Shown: positions 51,887-61,110, numbered from the stretch's first letter. The stretch: 64,000 nucleotides of DNA from Tenacibaculum sp. M341 (GCF_004337695.1 NZ_SJXJ01000008.1:1-64000), one strand, 5' to 3'. The notes: generated by a model not told the origin, from the letters alone. Made by a program: numbers and translations.

Positions 51887-51964
51887 AACCACAACATTTT
51901 TTTAAAGTGTTGTGGTTATTTAATTACTGTGCCCACTTACTCATACCCGCCACTAGAAAGGATT
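51887..51964. repeat. composite repeat: CCACAACA hairpin plus 29-bp tag, copy 2
   Basis: A hairpin AACCACAACA...TGTTGTGGTT (51887-51917) followed by the 29-bp tag (51936-51964), identical to 41601-41629. The left flank TTTACAGAAAAATAAA also matches the flank of the hairpin at 43276-43305. Confidence 0.75.
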
Positions 51965-52117
51965 ATAGTGCATTTGATTTTTCCTCTTGCAACCATTGTA
52001 AAAGAATCAGCAAGCTTTGAAATTTAGTTTTGTGTGCAGTTCAAATTTTCTTAATATTATCACATAAAAAGAATACTATTTACTTCAATTTTAAGAATTA
52101 AAAGAAAACTAAATGCT

Positions 52118-52195
52118 ATGAATAAAGTACCTGAAATAAGTAAACTATATATTGAAACTTTAATTGAATTAATTTCTTTTAGAAGCACTTTGTAA
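52118..52195 (+). CDS. possible short peptide ORF, low confidence
   Basis: ATG at 52118 opens a 25-codon frame ending TAA at 52193-52195, encoding a peptide starting MNKVPEISKLYIETLIELIS. Its only support is its position on a strand that ends in two intrinsic terminators. No ribosome binding site (they are weak in this phylum) or homology can be cited. Confidence 0.2.
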   Translation: MNKVPEISKLYIETLIELISFRSTL

Positions 52196-52262
52196 AAAGT
52201 TTTTGAAAATCGATGATAGCTCTGTAAAAAAGAATTAAATTCTTAAATTAATATTTAAAAAG

Positions 52263-52291
52263 ACTCAAACCTTATTGGTTTGAGTTTTTTT
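52263..52291 (+). terminator. intrinsic terminator without an assigned gene
   Basis: ACTCAAACC (52263-52271) pairs with GGTTTGAGT (52277-52285) around TTATT and is followed by seven T. It is a clear terminator on the plus strand, though no plus-strand gene lies upstream for several kilobases. Confidence 0.8.
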
Positions 52292-52352
52292 ATACATAAA
52301 ACTCAAAGTATCACTTGTTTTTCGAATAAAATCAACCTTATGAAATCGAAAA

Positions 52353-52392
52353 AACATCAAGATCGAAACTAGTTTCGGTCTTGATGTTTTTT
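52353..52392 (+). terminator. second strong hairpin/terminator in tandem
   Basis: AACATCAAGATCGAAAC (52353-52369) pairs with GTTTCGGTCTTGATGTT (52372-52388) with one wobble, then continues into T residues. The 17-bp stem is long for a simple terminator. Confidence 0.75.
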
Positions 52393-52571
52393 AAAAAAGG
52401 TCTTGATCAATTTTTTTCTTCTTAAATAACTAGCAAAATTAAAAAGAAGAGGAGTTTTCTTATTGAATAAATTCAATCATTGCTTAAAAAGGTTGTTGTT
52501 ATTGTAAATAACGCTGCAATGGTTGTTGAAGATTTGTGTGTATTACATGTATTAATAAACAATCTGTTTAC

Positions 52572-52613
52572 CTGTTATCGCGGATTTGTAATCCGTGAGT
52601 TTTTTAAACGGTA
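52572..52613. repeat. REP-like repeat, copy R1
   Basis: CTGTTATCGCGGATTTGTAA then TCCGTGAGTTTTTTAAACGG. The core CGGATT-TGT-AATCCG is a small perfect hairpin. Almost identical to 54066-54107. An inverted partner (ACGGATTGCAAATCCGCACT) lies at 52690-52711. Confidence 0.75.
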
Positions 52614-52689
52614 GCTTTCTTATTTCTTTTTTCTTTACAATAAACAAAACTGCTTTATATTTTACACAACGTTTATTCTTTGAATGGGT

Positions 52690-52711
52690 ACGGATTGCAA
52701 ATCCGCACTAG
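52690..52711. repeat. inverted partner of REP-like repeat R1
   Basis: ACGGATTGCAAATCCGCACT, the near reverse complement of the core of R1 (GCGGATTTGTAATCCGT). It defines a 140-bp inverted-repeat unit 52572-52711. A related fragment, GTGCAAATCCGCACTAGG, recurs at 53451-53469. Confidence 0.65.
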
Positions 52712-52756
52712 CATGTGGTAGCCACTGCTTTGACATTCTAGAATTAGCGAGTGAGA

Positions 52757-53368
52757 TTACTCTATCTCAAAATTTAATAACCATTTATTATTTTCACCTT
52801 TAGCTTCATTGTAATAATATAAATTACTATATAACACTGCAATTATTGGAGCCTTAAAAGTTATATTAGACACCTCTCTTTCTGGAACTGAAAATATCAT
52901 TTTTTTATTCAAAGAAAAATCATTGTATACTGGTCTTTCCATTAACGTATCTATATTTTCTTTAAAATCCCCAAATCTTTCATCTATTTCAAACTCTTCC
53001 ATTACATTACTAAAACAAACAAAAACAGTAGAAAATACTCCTGGATTCATTAAAACATCAGAATGATATAATTTTTGATTTATTTTCTCATAAATTTTAA
53101 AAAATCTATCGTCTTTTTTTGACTTGGCTATATCTAATAATAAATTATAATAAGATTTTTTATCGTTTTTTAATAGTAAATTATTTTCAACTAAAATCTG
53201 CTCTATAGCAATACAATAATCATATACATTAAAAGAACTCAATGTGTAAATCTTAGAATTTTTCTCAACACAAAAATGTATAGACTTATTAATTTCCTTC
53301 TTATTACTTTGAGCAAAAGATTTCCATGCTAAAACAAATGATAATAAGACATATAAAATTACTTTCAT
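52757..53368 (-). CDS. hypothetical exported protein
   Basis: A 203-residue protein with a signal peptide (MKVILYVLLSFVLAWKSFAQ). The mature part is helical and rich in Lys, Asn and Tyr (FKIYEKINQKLYHSDVLMNPG; NLYYYNEAKGENNKWLLNFEIE). No family is recognised. It lies between REP-like repeats R1 and R2 together with the next gene, and is more AT-rich than the window's housekeeping genes, fitting an accessory origin. Confidence 0.6.
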   Translation of the reverse strand: MKVILYVLLSFVLAWKSFAQSNKKEINKSIHFCVEKNSKIYTLSSFNVYDYCIAIEQILVENNLLLKNDKKSYYNLLLDIAKSKKDDRFFKIYEKINQKLYHSDVLMNPGVFSTVFVCFSNVMEEFEIDERFGDFKENIDTLMERPVYNDFSLNKKMIFSVPEREVSNITFKAPIIAVLYSNLYYYNEAKGENNKWLLNFEIE

Positions 53369-53540
53369 TTTTTAAATATTAATTAATGCTTTATTTCTCT
53401 CTTACTTTTTCTTTCAATCTTATTGAATCTAGCTGTAATCGAGGATTTAAGGTGCAAATCCGCACTAGGATATCCGTACTACCTAGATAAAAATCAATTT
53501 TTAGTAGCATATATGTGTGATCTGATAATTTCTAAGACTA

Positions 53541-54056
53541 TTATAATTTATCTTTATATGCTTTAACTATTTTCTCTATTGGCTCATAAGACATATCATT
53601 TACTATAACTTGCTTATTAGTATTAATGTTTTTTAAAAGTATTGTTTCTGGATAACGAGAACGGTAACTGTTTTTATTTTCATCTCTATAAAAACCTTTA
53701 TTACGAAGATTTTTTTTCATTATTGATATCTCTTTATTAGACATTTTTACATTTGTGAAAAATGCTATTTTCGACTCATTATAAACTAAAATTTTATCAG
53801 GTATTTCTGATTTTTCTAATAAGTTTAATGTCAGTACTATTCTGTGTGCGGTAAATTCATTCTCTAATGAATCTAGCATTACTCTGATTAAATAATCCTT
53901 TCTTCCCTTTTTTTCTAATAATTCTTTTGAATCATTAGCATATGTTTTTATCAGTGAGTTTAATTCTATTGTTTCTTTACAAGAAACTAATAGCAGACTT
54001 AAAATTATAAAAAAACTAATTACTTTAATGTTTTCAAATACTTTTTCACTTTTCAT
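53541..54056 (-). CDS. hypothetical lipoprotein
   Basis: A 171-residue predicted lipoprotein with an extended n-region before the hydrophobic core (MKSEKVFENIKVISFFIILSLLLVSC, Cys26). The mature part is Lys/Glu/Asn-rich with no recognised domain. The middle reads like a small alpha/beta fold (HRIVLTLNLLEKSEIPDKILVYNESKIAFF). It starts 10 bp before the REP-like copy R2. It is the second orphan gene of the repeat-bracketed island. Confidence 0.6.
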   Translation of the reverse strand: MKSEKVFENIKVISFFIILSLLLVSCKETIELNSLIKTYANDSKELLEKKGRKDYLIRVMLDSLENEFTAHRIVLTLNLLEKSEIPDKILVYNESKIAFFTNVKMSNKEISIMKKNLRNKGFYRDENKNSYRSRYPETILLKNINTNKQVIVNDMSYEPIEKIVKAYKDKL

Positions 54057-54065
54057 GTTCTTATA

Positions 54066-54107
54066 CTGTTATCGCGGATTTGTAACCCGTGAGTTTTTTA
54101 AACGGTA
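54066..54107. repeat. REP-like repeat, copy R2
   Basis: CTGTTATCGCGGATTTGTAA then CCCGTGAGTTTTTTAAACGG. Only one base differs from R1 (52572-52613) across this stretch, and that change keeps the stem as a G-T pair. Similarity continues into ACTTTCTTATT on the right. Confidence 0.75.
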
Positions 54108-54146
54108 ACTTTCTTATTCCTTTACAATAATAACAAAAATAAACAT

Positions 54147-54177
54147 CAAAAAAGGACCATCTTTTTAGATGGTCCTT
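54147..54177 (-). terminator. intrinsic terminator of the giant surface-protein gene
   Basis: AAGGACCATC (54152-54161) pairs with GATGGTCCTT (54168-54177) around TTTTTA. On the minus strand it is followed by TTTTTT. It lies 27 bp past the stop codon. Confidence 0.85.
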
Positions 54178-54203
54178 ATTGTAAGAAAGAAGTTTAGAAA
54201 AGT

Positions 54204-57200
54204 TTATTTCTTTAATAATTTAGTTTGTGTAATTACGTCACCGTTTAGATCAGTAATTCTTAAAATATAAATTCCTTGTGATAAGTTACCTACATTAATT
54301 TGTCCTTTCTTTTCGAAGTTTAATTCAAAAGGAATAGGTTGCATAATTGTAAATCCAGATAAGGTATGCACAGAAGCTTTCAACTTCATGTTACTTTCTA
54401 GTTTTACAGAAGTACTAGCGCTATCATTTAATGTAATAGTTGCCATATCTACCACAGGACTAGGTGATACTTGAACAGCTAATTCGCTATCGTCAATAAC
54501 ATTGAATGTTACAGATACAGCTTCACCAGCTTTTCCACGACCAAAAATTCTAGTATATGGAGTAGCGGTAATTGTGTGTCTTCTTGCAGGAAGTTGAATT
54601 CCGTTAAAGTTTCCAGCAAAATCACCTCCAATACTATATGGAGCAAAGTTTTCAACTTGGAATCTCTTTCTCTCATTAAAATCAAATACCACACTTCTAG
54701 TGTCAGAACCTTCAGTATTTGCTAATACAGAGAAATTATTAGTACCATAATCAGCAGTATTAATAACATCACCGTCGTTTAACGGACCAATAGGCTCGTT
54801 AGTATCGGCATTAATTAAAGTAAGTCCAGTAACTACAGGAGCATCGCTATCAATAACTTCAAAGTTAATAGTTAAAGAATTTCCGTTACCACCAGTAGCG
54901 TCGTTATTTCTGTAAGGAGTAGCTTTAATTGTGTTGTTTCCTACTGCAAAAGGCACTCCAAAGTAAACAGTTCTAAAAGAAGTAAAATCGCCATTAAGTG
55001 TAAAAGGAGCACTGTCTTCAGTATTAAAATCTCTTTGATCGTTAAAATCAAACACTACACTACCAGTTCTTGATCCTTCAGTATTTGCAATTACAGAAAA
55101 ACTATTGCTTCTATAATCAGCAAGATCAATGACATCACCTTCGTTTAAGTCGCCAATAATTTTATTACTACGAGCATCTACTAAAGAGAAACTAGTAACT
55201 GTTGGCGGATTAGAATCGATTACTTCAAAAGTAACAGTTAATGGAATACCAGTAACACCTTCACCATTTCTTTTATCAAAAGGAGTGGCAGTAATTGTAT
55301 TGGTACCAAAAATAAAAGGTACACCTTTAAAGAATCTTCCGAAGAAATCACCATTAATAGCAAATGGAGCTTTGTTTTCAATATTAAAACCAGCATCTCT
55401 ATTAAAGTCAAATACCACGCTTGGTACTTCTAAAGTTCCTTTGTTAGCTATAACACTAAAGTTGTTAATACCATCATAATCATTTAAATCGATGATATCA
55501 CCGTCGTTTAACGGACCAATTTCTTCGTGCGTAGTTGCATTGATAAGAGTAAAACTTACAATTTCTTGGTTTTCTGTAACGTTTAAAGTAACAGGTACAG
55601 TAACTTCTGGATTTACAGGATCGTTACTGCTTACAATAATGTTAGAGTTATACGTAGTACCAGCTTCAAGTCCTGCCGCAGAGAAAGTAACAGGTACTTC
55701 TGCAGTAGTGTTAGGAGCTACACTTCCTCTAATAGGAGGAGTAAATGTAATTGCTAAGTTATCTGTTAAAAATTCTGAGTTAAATACAACTTGCAATCCA
55801 GCTTCTCCCATCGGACCTTCTAAACCAACGGTACTACTTGTACTAATTGGAGAATTAACGTTTTTATATTGCACCTTAATGCTACCATCTTTAAATAAAA
55901 TAATTTGGAAAGTAACAGGTTCTGGTGTATTGAATGAAGGTACGTTTTCGTATTGTACAATAAAGTAATCTTCAAAAGATTGATAGAATACTCCACCACC
56001 ATTTTGAGGCTCTAAATCGTCCCATAAACCAGCAATTAAAAAGTCTGGATTAGCATCTGATGGAATTTGTTGATTTAAGAACCCTCCAAAAGAAGCTGTA
56101 ATAGGACTAAAAGTTAAGAATCCGTTTGCAGCAATAATAATATCATCTTGGTCTTCACCAAAGAAGTTAAATGTAAAAGGTAAATCAACAGTTTGGTTAC
56201 CATCAGCACCTACATTGGCAGTAGTACCAGAAGTACTAATATCGATAAAATCGTAAGCAGGACCATTGCTATTATTGTCTGTCCATATGTATCCAAATGT
56301 TCCAGGACCACCGCTTTCATTAATGAATCTTGGTCCAACTCTGTTATCAATTTGCTCTTTAGTTTTAATAGGCTCATTAAATACCATTTTAGCATAGCTT
56401 TGTGTAGCTACACTTAAAGAATCGGTAGTTGTATATGGCGTGTTAACTAATGAGTAATTTAAGGTACTTCCACCTGTGTTTTCTATAAATACAGTTTCTG
56501 TAGTACTGTTTTCTCTTTTTAAAGTGATGTTAAACTCTTCTGGAGCAACATTTATTACAGGAGGTGCTACACCAACTCCAGTTAATACTACGTTTACAGT
56601 TTCGTTACCAAAAGCATCGTTACTATTAATTACTAAAGTATCTTCAATAGTTCCTACAGAAGTAGGAGCGAAGCTAACGGTTACTAATTGACTTTCTCCT
56701 GGTAAAATAGGCTGAGAGTTATCAGAAGTTACTATAAAATCAGTATTCTGATTGCTTAAATTAATTTCAAGTGCTTTGGTACCAGTATTTTCAATTAATA
56801 CATCGTTACTGCTTTGTAAACCAATAAAAATAGGTTGATACGCAATTGTATCTTTAACAACTACAATTTCTGGGAATCCTTTTACTGTTAATTCAATAAG
56901 AGAAGAACTTTTTGAAGTATCAGGAGAATTACTTGAAACCTCTAATTGATCGTAGTATACACCGTCATTTAAACCATTACCATCTAAGGTAACTGTTAAG
57001 TTTTTAGCACTTCCAGCAGGAACAATTCCTGATAAAGGAGTTACGCTTGAAATGAATGGAGTTAAACCAAATGCAGGTTTTACAAAGCGAAGCGCTAATT
57101 TATCTTTAATATATGTTGAATTAAATACTACTTGTGCACCATCAGAAGCATCTTCGTTTTCAATACCAACAGTAGCAGCTGTAAGGAAAGGAGCAGTTTC

Positions 57201-60200
57201 TACATCGTCATAAAAAACATCAATATTACCATCCGCATTTAATACAATTTGGAAAGTAACCGTTTCTGTAGCTGATCCTAAGAAAACTGAAGCTTTGGTC
57301 CATTGTACAATAAAAGCATCACCAATAGTTTGGTAGTGTACTGCACCGTCAAAGTTTTGAGGCTCTAAATCGTCCCATAAACCAGCAATAACATTATTTA
57401 TAGAGTTGTCAACAGGAATTTGAGAGTTTACAAAAGTAGATCCAGTAGGCTCAGTAAAAGAAATAAATCCGTTTGCATTTACAAAAACACTTCCGTATTG
57501 ATTTCCGTAGAATTCAAATGGGAAACCTAAGCTAACACTTGTAGTACCATCACCACCAAGATCAGAAGTAATTTCAGTACCAGTTTCAGAAATATCAACA
57601 AAGTTGTATACAGGTCCGCCAGTTTCATCACTATCAATCCAAGTATAACCAAATCCGTTATCAGTACCAACACTTGCAATTACAGGAGTACCTACACGTG
57701 TGTCTTTATCACCTTTGCGTAAGTTACTAGCTTTAAAGCTTAAAATACGAGTATCGTTTAATTGTACATCTGGTTTTGCTAATGCTGCTTTTACAGCAAG
57801 ATCTGGGAATGAGTAAAATAAAGGAGCAGAACCTTCATTTTTTAATGAAATTTGAGTATCAACGGTATTACCAGTATCAACGCTTTCAAAAACTTCAGCC
57901 GGATCAAGTACTGCAAATGGAGGCTCTACACCAATACCATTTACAATTACTTGTAAGGTAGTAGCGTTAGAAGCATCACTTTCAATAGTAATAATTCCGT
58001 TAATGTTGCCCGTTACATTTGGTACAAAGTTTACAGGAACTTCTACTGTTTCACCAGCGCCAATAGTTGCAGGTACATTGTTAAGTACAAAAGCACTATT
58101 GTCTGAAGTAATAGAAGTAATGTTTATTTGTGCTAAACCTGAATTGGATAACGTGAATGTTTTTTCAAGTGTATCTCCAATAAATATGTTGTTGAATAAA
58201 ATAAATTCATCAGATAATTCAATGAATGATGTTTGACCAGATACATCTAAACTAGTAGCAACGTTTGTTTGAGGTGTAACAGGATCATTACTAGAAATAA
58301 TAATGTCTGAAGCATAGTTTCCGTTTGATAAGCCATCGGCATTAAAAGTAACAGTAACCTCAACAGTTTCACCTGGTGCAACTTCACCTTCAGAAGGCGC
58401 TATGGTAATATAAGAAGCATCGCTACCTGTTTCACCGCTAAGTGCTCTTACTAAAAAGGCAAAATCTACATTTGTATAGCTACCACCACCATCACTACTA
58501 ATAAAATAAGTGTTTGGTCTTATCGTAGCATTATCATCAATACCTTGTGGAAAAGTAATTACTTGAGAGTATTTATGAACTACCCAAAAAACATCACCAG
58601 CAGAAAAGTTAAAAGCTTCATCTAACTCTGTAATAGCAAAAACACCATCAGTACTTGCTTCAGTGATTGTTTTAGTCGTTAATAATGTTCCGTCAGCAGG
58701 AGTTGCTCCTCCTTGGTAAATTTCAAGAATAACAGGATCAGTAGATGTTTCTGTTCTGTATGCATTACGAACGGCTGTAAGCGTAAAATCGCGATCAACA
58801 TCAAATTTTACTGCAGCAGTTAACGCTGTTACACCATCGTTAAAACCAACAAAATCATCTGGAAAGTTGATACCAGTATCGTAAAAAATAGAATCGCCAA
58901 AGTTTTTAGTGTTCTTATAGGCTTGATCTTTTAGCTTCGCTACACTAACACCTGATTTTACAGCCGATTTTAATTCTTTCATTGGTGTATTTGCTACTCC
59001 GTATTTAGATAAGTCTAAAGGAGTAGTTTCGGCATCAGCAGGAGTAAAAGTGGTACTACCAAGTGCAGTAGTAAAAGTTAAACCAGATTGTCCGCTGTTG
59101 GTAACTGTAAATGTTTCGGTTTTAACCGCAGGATTATCAGTTTGAATGTCAATAGCTGTACTTAATTCAGTAGGATTCACAACAATTGTTGGAGGTGCTG
59201 AAACAACTAATGATACAGGAATGTTAAAGTTAGAATGTGTAGTATCATTACTAATAATATTGATAGCTGCATTATACTCACCAGGAGCTAAAGCTCTAGC
59301 ATCGAACTTTACAGCTAATGTAGTTTCTTGTCCTACACCAACACTACCATTCGATGGTGATACTGAAACAAAAAAAGCATCAGGATCTCCGTCAATAATT
59401 TCAATATTATCAACATCCATTGTAGAGGTGCTTCCTTCCATTTCAGATAATAAAACAATTTGTTCTATTTGCCCTGTAGCAGCTCTTCCTGCATGAAGTA
59501 ATTCGTCATCAATAAAAATAGTTAATGCAGCATCATCTCTATCAACAATAATACGGATATTAAAGTAACCGCTTGGTGTTGTTTTACCAGTATCAACAAA
59601 ATCACCTACATCAGAATCAAAAACAGTAATAATTCCTTCAGGAGTAAAACGTACTCTGGTATTTACTAATTCTGCAGTATTAGATTGAGGAATGAATTCC
59701 CAAGTTACACCTGTACCTTCAATATTAATATCAGCTGACGCAATCATAAAAGGTTCACTTCCTGGCGTAATAGAAGGTGTAAAAGCTAAAGCTCTACTAG
59801 CACTTCCATCTGCTTGAAGTCTTACAGCTTGTTCTCCTTCTGAAGGATTAACATCTGTAACTAACCAAGAGTTTGCTGGTGAAGTTTGCCAACCAAATTG
59901 ATTGTTTAAATCGCCGATAGTGTAATTTTCAAAATCAGTAGCATATAAATTAGTTGCTAATTTATTAATAGTACCTCTTTGTGTTGTAAGCTGAGCTTCT
60001 TTAATAAGAGAAGAAGAACGAGCTACAGTTGTAGTTGCTGCTTTAAAACCATTTTCGTTTATAAAAGCATTTGATTTGTTTACAACAGCGTTTTCAGGAG
60101 CATCATTAATACTAATACTATATACAAGGTCGTTATCGCCTGTATTTTGTAGTACTAAATCGCGCGTTACAACTTCTAGTTGTTCTAATGTTTCATTAAA

Positions 60201-60845
60201 AGAAGTAGGACTGACACTAATAATTGGTGCTTCGTTACCATCAGTAACCACAATTCTTACAGGAATGCTAACTGATTCTGAAGCTTCATCAAAAGTAAGT
60301 TCAATACTTTCATTGTAAGTTCCTCTTTCAAGCCCCACAGTACTTAACTCTACATTTAAAGCAATACTTTCATTAGCTTCTAAAGTAAAAGACTCTAAAG
60401 TAAAAGACTCTAAAGTAAAAGATCTTATAATTACAGCATTTGAACTTGATGAAGTAGCAATGCTTACAGGTTCTTCAGAGTTGTTAGTTACAGTAATTTC
60501 TTTAGAAATCACATCATTTAAATCTAACTCCTCAGTAATTTGGTTTGGTACCAAGTTCACAGAAGCTTTTGAAGATAAGCTCCATTCTTTTTCTTTGAAA
60601 AACACGTCTGTAATGTCTTCAGTATCAAAACTTGCTTCTGCTTTATTTGATAGTGATTGTACAAAAGAGTTTTCGTTTGCGTTATTAAGGTCGGCTAACG
60701 CATATTCTTCATCAGCCAAAACATACATTTGGGCATTGGTAGATTGAAGAAATAAATAAAAAAATAGCACAGATAATAGCGCTATTCGCAATTTGAATAA
60801 AGGGTGTTCTTTCCCCTTCACAAAAAACAGGTAACTGTTCATCAT
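54204..60845 (-). CDS. giant T9SS-secreted multi-domain surface protein
   Basis: A 2213-residue exported protein, signal within residues 1-39 (long charged n-region, then LRIALLSVLFFYLFLQSTNAQ). It is a chain of beta domains. Several ASH/HYDIN-type Ig-like modules (choice-of-anchor D style) contain SGLAQINITSITSDN, FIGLQSSNDVLIENTGTKALEINL and GGSTLNYSL. A concanavalin-like segment lies at about 300-485 (FENYTIGDLNNQFGWQT). Two copies of a nidogen-like module lie at about 1055-1250 and 1510-1700 (VNANGFISF / AANGFLTF, both with IAGLWDDLEPQN). Three tandem repeats of about 118 residues occupy about 1762-2118 (INATTHEEIGPLNDGD...VFDFN...VIDSN). A T9SS sorting domain ends the protein (about 2125-2213, SQGIYILRITDLNGD...KLLKK). 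An FTLES tandem repeat is at about 141-156. It is probably an adhesin or surface layer protein; no enzyme domain is seen. Confidence 0.9.
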   Translation of the reverse strand: MMNSYLFFVKGKEHPLFKLRIALLSVLFFYLFLQSTNAQMYVLADEEYALADLNNANENSFVQSLSNKAEASFDTEDITDVFFKEKEWSLSSKASVNLVPNQITEELDLNDVISKEITVTNNSEEPVSIATSSSSNAVIIRSFTLESFTLESFTLEANESIALNVELSTVGLERGTYNESIELTFDEASESVSIPVRIVVTDGNEAPIISVSPTSFNETLEQLEVVTRDLVLQNTGDNDLVYSISINDAPENAVVNKSNAFINENGFKAATTTVARSSSLIKEAQLTTQRGTINKLATNLYATDFENYTIGDLNNQFGWQTSPANSWLVTDVNPSEGEQAVRLQADGSASRALAFTPSITPGSEPFMIASADINIEGTGVTWEFIPQSNTAELVNTRVRFTPEGIITVFDSDVGDFVDTGKTTPSGYFNIRIIVDRDDAALTIFIDDELLHAGRAATGQIEQIVLLSEMEGSTSTMDVDNIEIIDGDPDAFFVSVSPSNGSVGVGQETTLAVKFDARALAPGEYNAAINIISNDTTHSNFNIPVSLVVSAPPTIVVNPTELSTAIDIQTDNPAVKTETFTVTNSGQSGLTFTTALGSTTFTPADAETTPLDLSKYGVANTPMKELKSAVKSGVSVAKLKDQAYKNTKNFGDSIFYDTGINFPDDFVGFNDGVTALTAAVKFDVDRDFTLTAVRNAYRTETSTDPVILEIYQGGATPADGTLLTTKTITEASTDGVFAITELDEAFNFSAGDVFWVVHKYSQVITFPQGIDDNATIRPNTYFISSDGGGSYTNVDFAFLVRALSGETGSDASYITIAPSEGEVAPGETVEVTVTFNADGLSNGNYASDIIISSNDPVTPQTNVATSLDVSGQTSFIELSDEFILFNNIFIGDTLEKTFTLSNSGLAQINITSITSDNSAFVLNNVPATIGAGETVEVPVNFVPNVTGNINGIITIESDASNATTLQVIVNGIGVEPPFAVLDPAEVFESVDTGNTVDTQISLKNEGSAPLFYSFPDLAVKAALAKPDVQLNDTRILSFKASNLRKGDKDTRVGTPVIASVGTDNGFGYTWIDSDETGGPVYNFVDISETGTEITSDLGGDGTTSVSLGFPFEFYGNQYGSVFVNANGFISFTEPTGSTFVNSQIPVDNSINNVIAGLWDDLEPQNFDGAVHYQTIGDAFIVQWTKASVFLGSATETVTFQIVLNADGNIDVFYDDVETAPFLTAATVGIENEDASDGAQVVFNSTYIKDKLALRFVKPAFGLTPFISSVTPLSGIVPAGSAKNLTVTLDGNGLNDGVYYDQLEVSSNSPDTSKSSSLIELTVKGFPEIVVVKDTIAYQPIFIGLQSSNDVLIENTGTKALEINLSNQNTDFIVTSDNSQPILPGESQLVTVSFAPTSVGTIEDTLVINSNDAFGNETVNVVLTGVGVAPPVINVAPEEFNITLKRENSTTETVFIENTGGSTLNYSLVNTPYTTTDSLSVATQSYAKMVFNEPIKTKEQIDNRVGPRFINESGGPGTFGYIWTDNNSNGPAYDFIDISTSGTTANVGADGNQTVDLPFTFNFFGEDQDDIIIAANGFLTFSPITASFGGFLNQQIPSDANPDFLIAGLWDDLEPQNGGGVFYQSFEDYFIVQYENVPSFNTPEPVTFQIILFKDGSIKVQYKNVNSPISTSSTVGLEGPMGEAGLQVVFNSEFLTDNLAITFTPPIRGSVAPNTTAEVPVTFSAAGLEAGTTYNSNIIVSSNDPVNPEVTVPVTLNVTENQEIVSFTLINATTHEEIGPLNDGDIIDLNDYDGINNFSVIANKGTLEVPSVVFDFNRDAGFNIENKAPFAINGDFFGRFFKGVPFIFGTNTITATPFDKRNGEGVTGIPLTVTFEVIDSNPPTVTSFSLVDARSNKIIGDLNEGDVIDLADYRSNSFSVIANTEGSRTGSVVFDFNDQRDFNTEDSAPFTLNGDFTSFRTVYFGVPFAVGNNTIKATPYRNNDATGGNGNSLTINFEVIDSDAPVVTGLTLINADTNEPIGPLNDGDVINTADYGTNNFSVLANTEGSDTRSVVFDFNERKRFQVENFAPYSIGGDFAGNFNGIQLPARRHTITATPYTRIFGRGKAGEAVSVTFNVIDDSELAVQVSPSPVVDMATITLNDSASTSVKLESNMKLKASVHTLSGFTIMQPIPFELNFEKKGQINVGNLSQGIYILRITDLNGDVITQTKLLKK
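60379..60423. repeat. 15-bp in-frame tandem repeat (x3) in the giant protein gene
   Basis: The 15-bp unit TCTAAAGTAAAAGAC is repeated at 60379, 60394 and 60409 (last base differs). It encodes three successive S-F-T-L-E units near residue 141-156 of the surface protein. Because the unit is a multiple of three, copy-number change would keep the frame. Confidence 0.9.
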
Positions 60846-61072
60846 GTCATTTGATTTATTAGGTTAATTAGTAGCTGTTAAGATACTTAAATAATTTTAA
60901 TTGGGAGAGTAGAAATACAGTAAGGAGCAATATTTTGTACTAAATCGGTGTATAAAAAAAGGATGATGTTTCTATCGTATCTAAGAATGATAATTTATTT
61001 AAAAACGTTGATAAAACAATTGTACGAAGTTAAAATACTGACACAGAGTGTTAAATGTTTTTTTAGGAAGTT

Positions 61073-61110
61073 AAAACTACTTTCTTATTAATGTGTGAGA
61101 AAGTAGTTTT
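61073..61110. terminator. bidirectional terminator after the double-glycine peptide gene
   Basis: AAAACTACTTTCT (61073-61085) pairs perfectly with AGAAAGTAGTTTT (61098-61110). It lies 25 bp past the stop of the minus-strand peptide gene. A T-run follows it on the plus strand; on the minus strand the tail is TTTTAACTT. Confidence 0.65.

Larger units (their letters stand above)
51630..52756. other. 1.1-kb gene-poor repeat island
   Basis: No gene of convincing length was found. It holds the composite hairpin/tag repeat (51887-51964), a possible 25-codon ORF (52118-52195) and two strong plus-strand hairpins with T-runs (52263-52291, 52353-52392). A REP-like inverted pair (52572-52613 and 52690-52711) is also present. 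The two terminators imply at least one short plus-strand transcript. Confidence 0.6.

Noticed and set aside
54509-60747. Many medium-length frames on the opposite strand inside the giant surface-protein gene
   Set aside because: They mirror the Val/Thr/Ser-rich coding frame, lack family features and overlap a clearly coding, repeat-structured protein.
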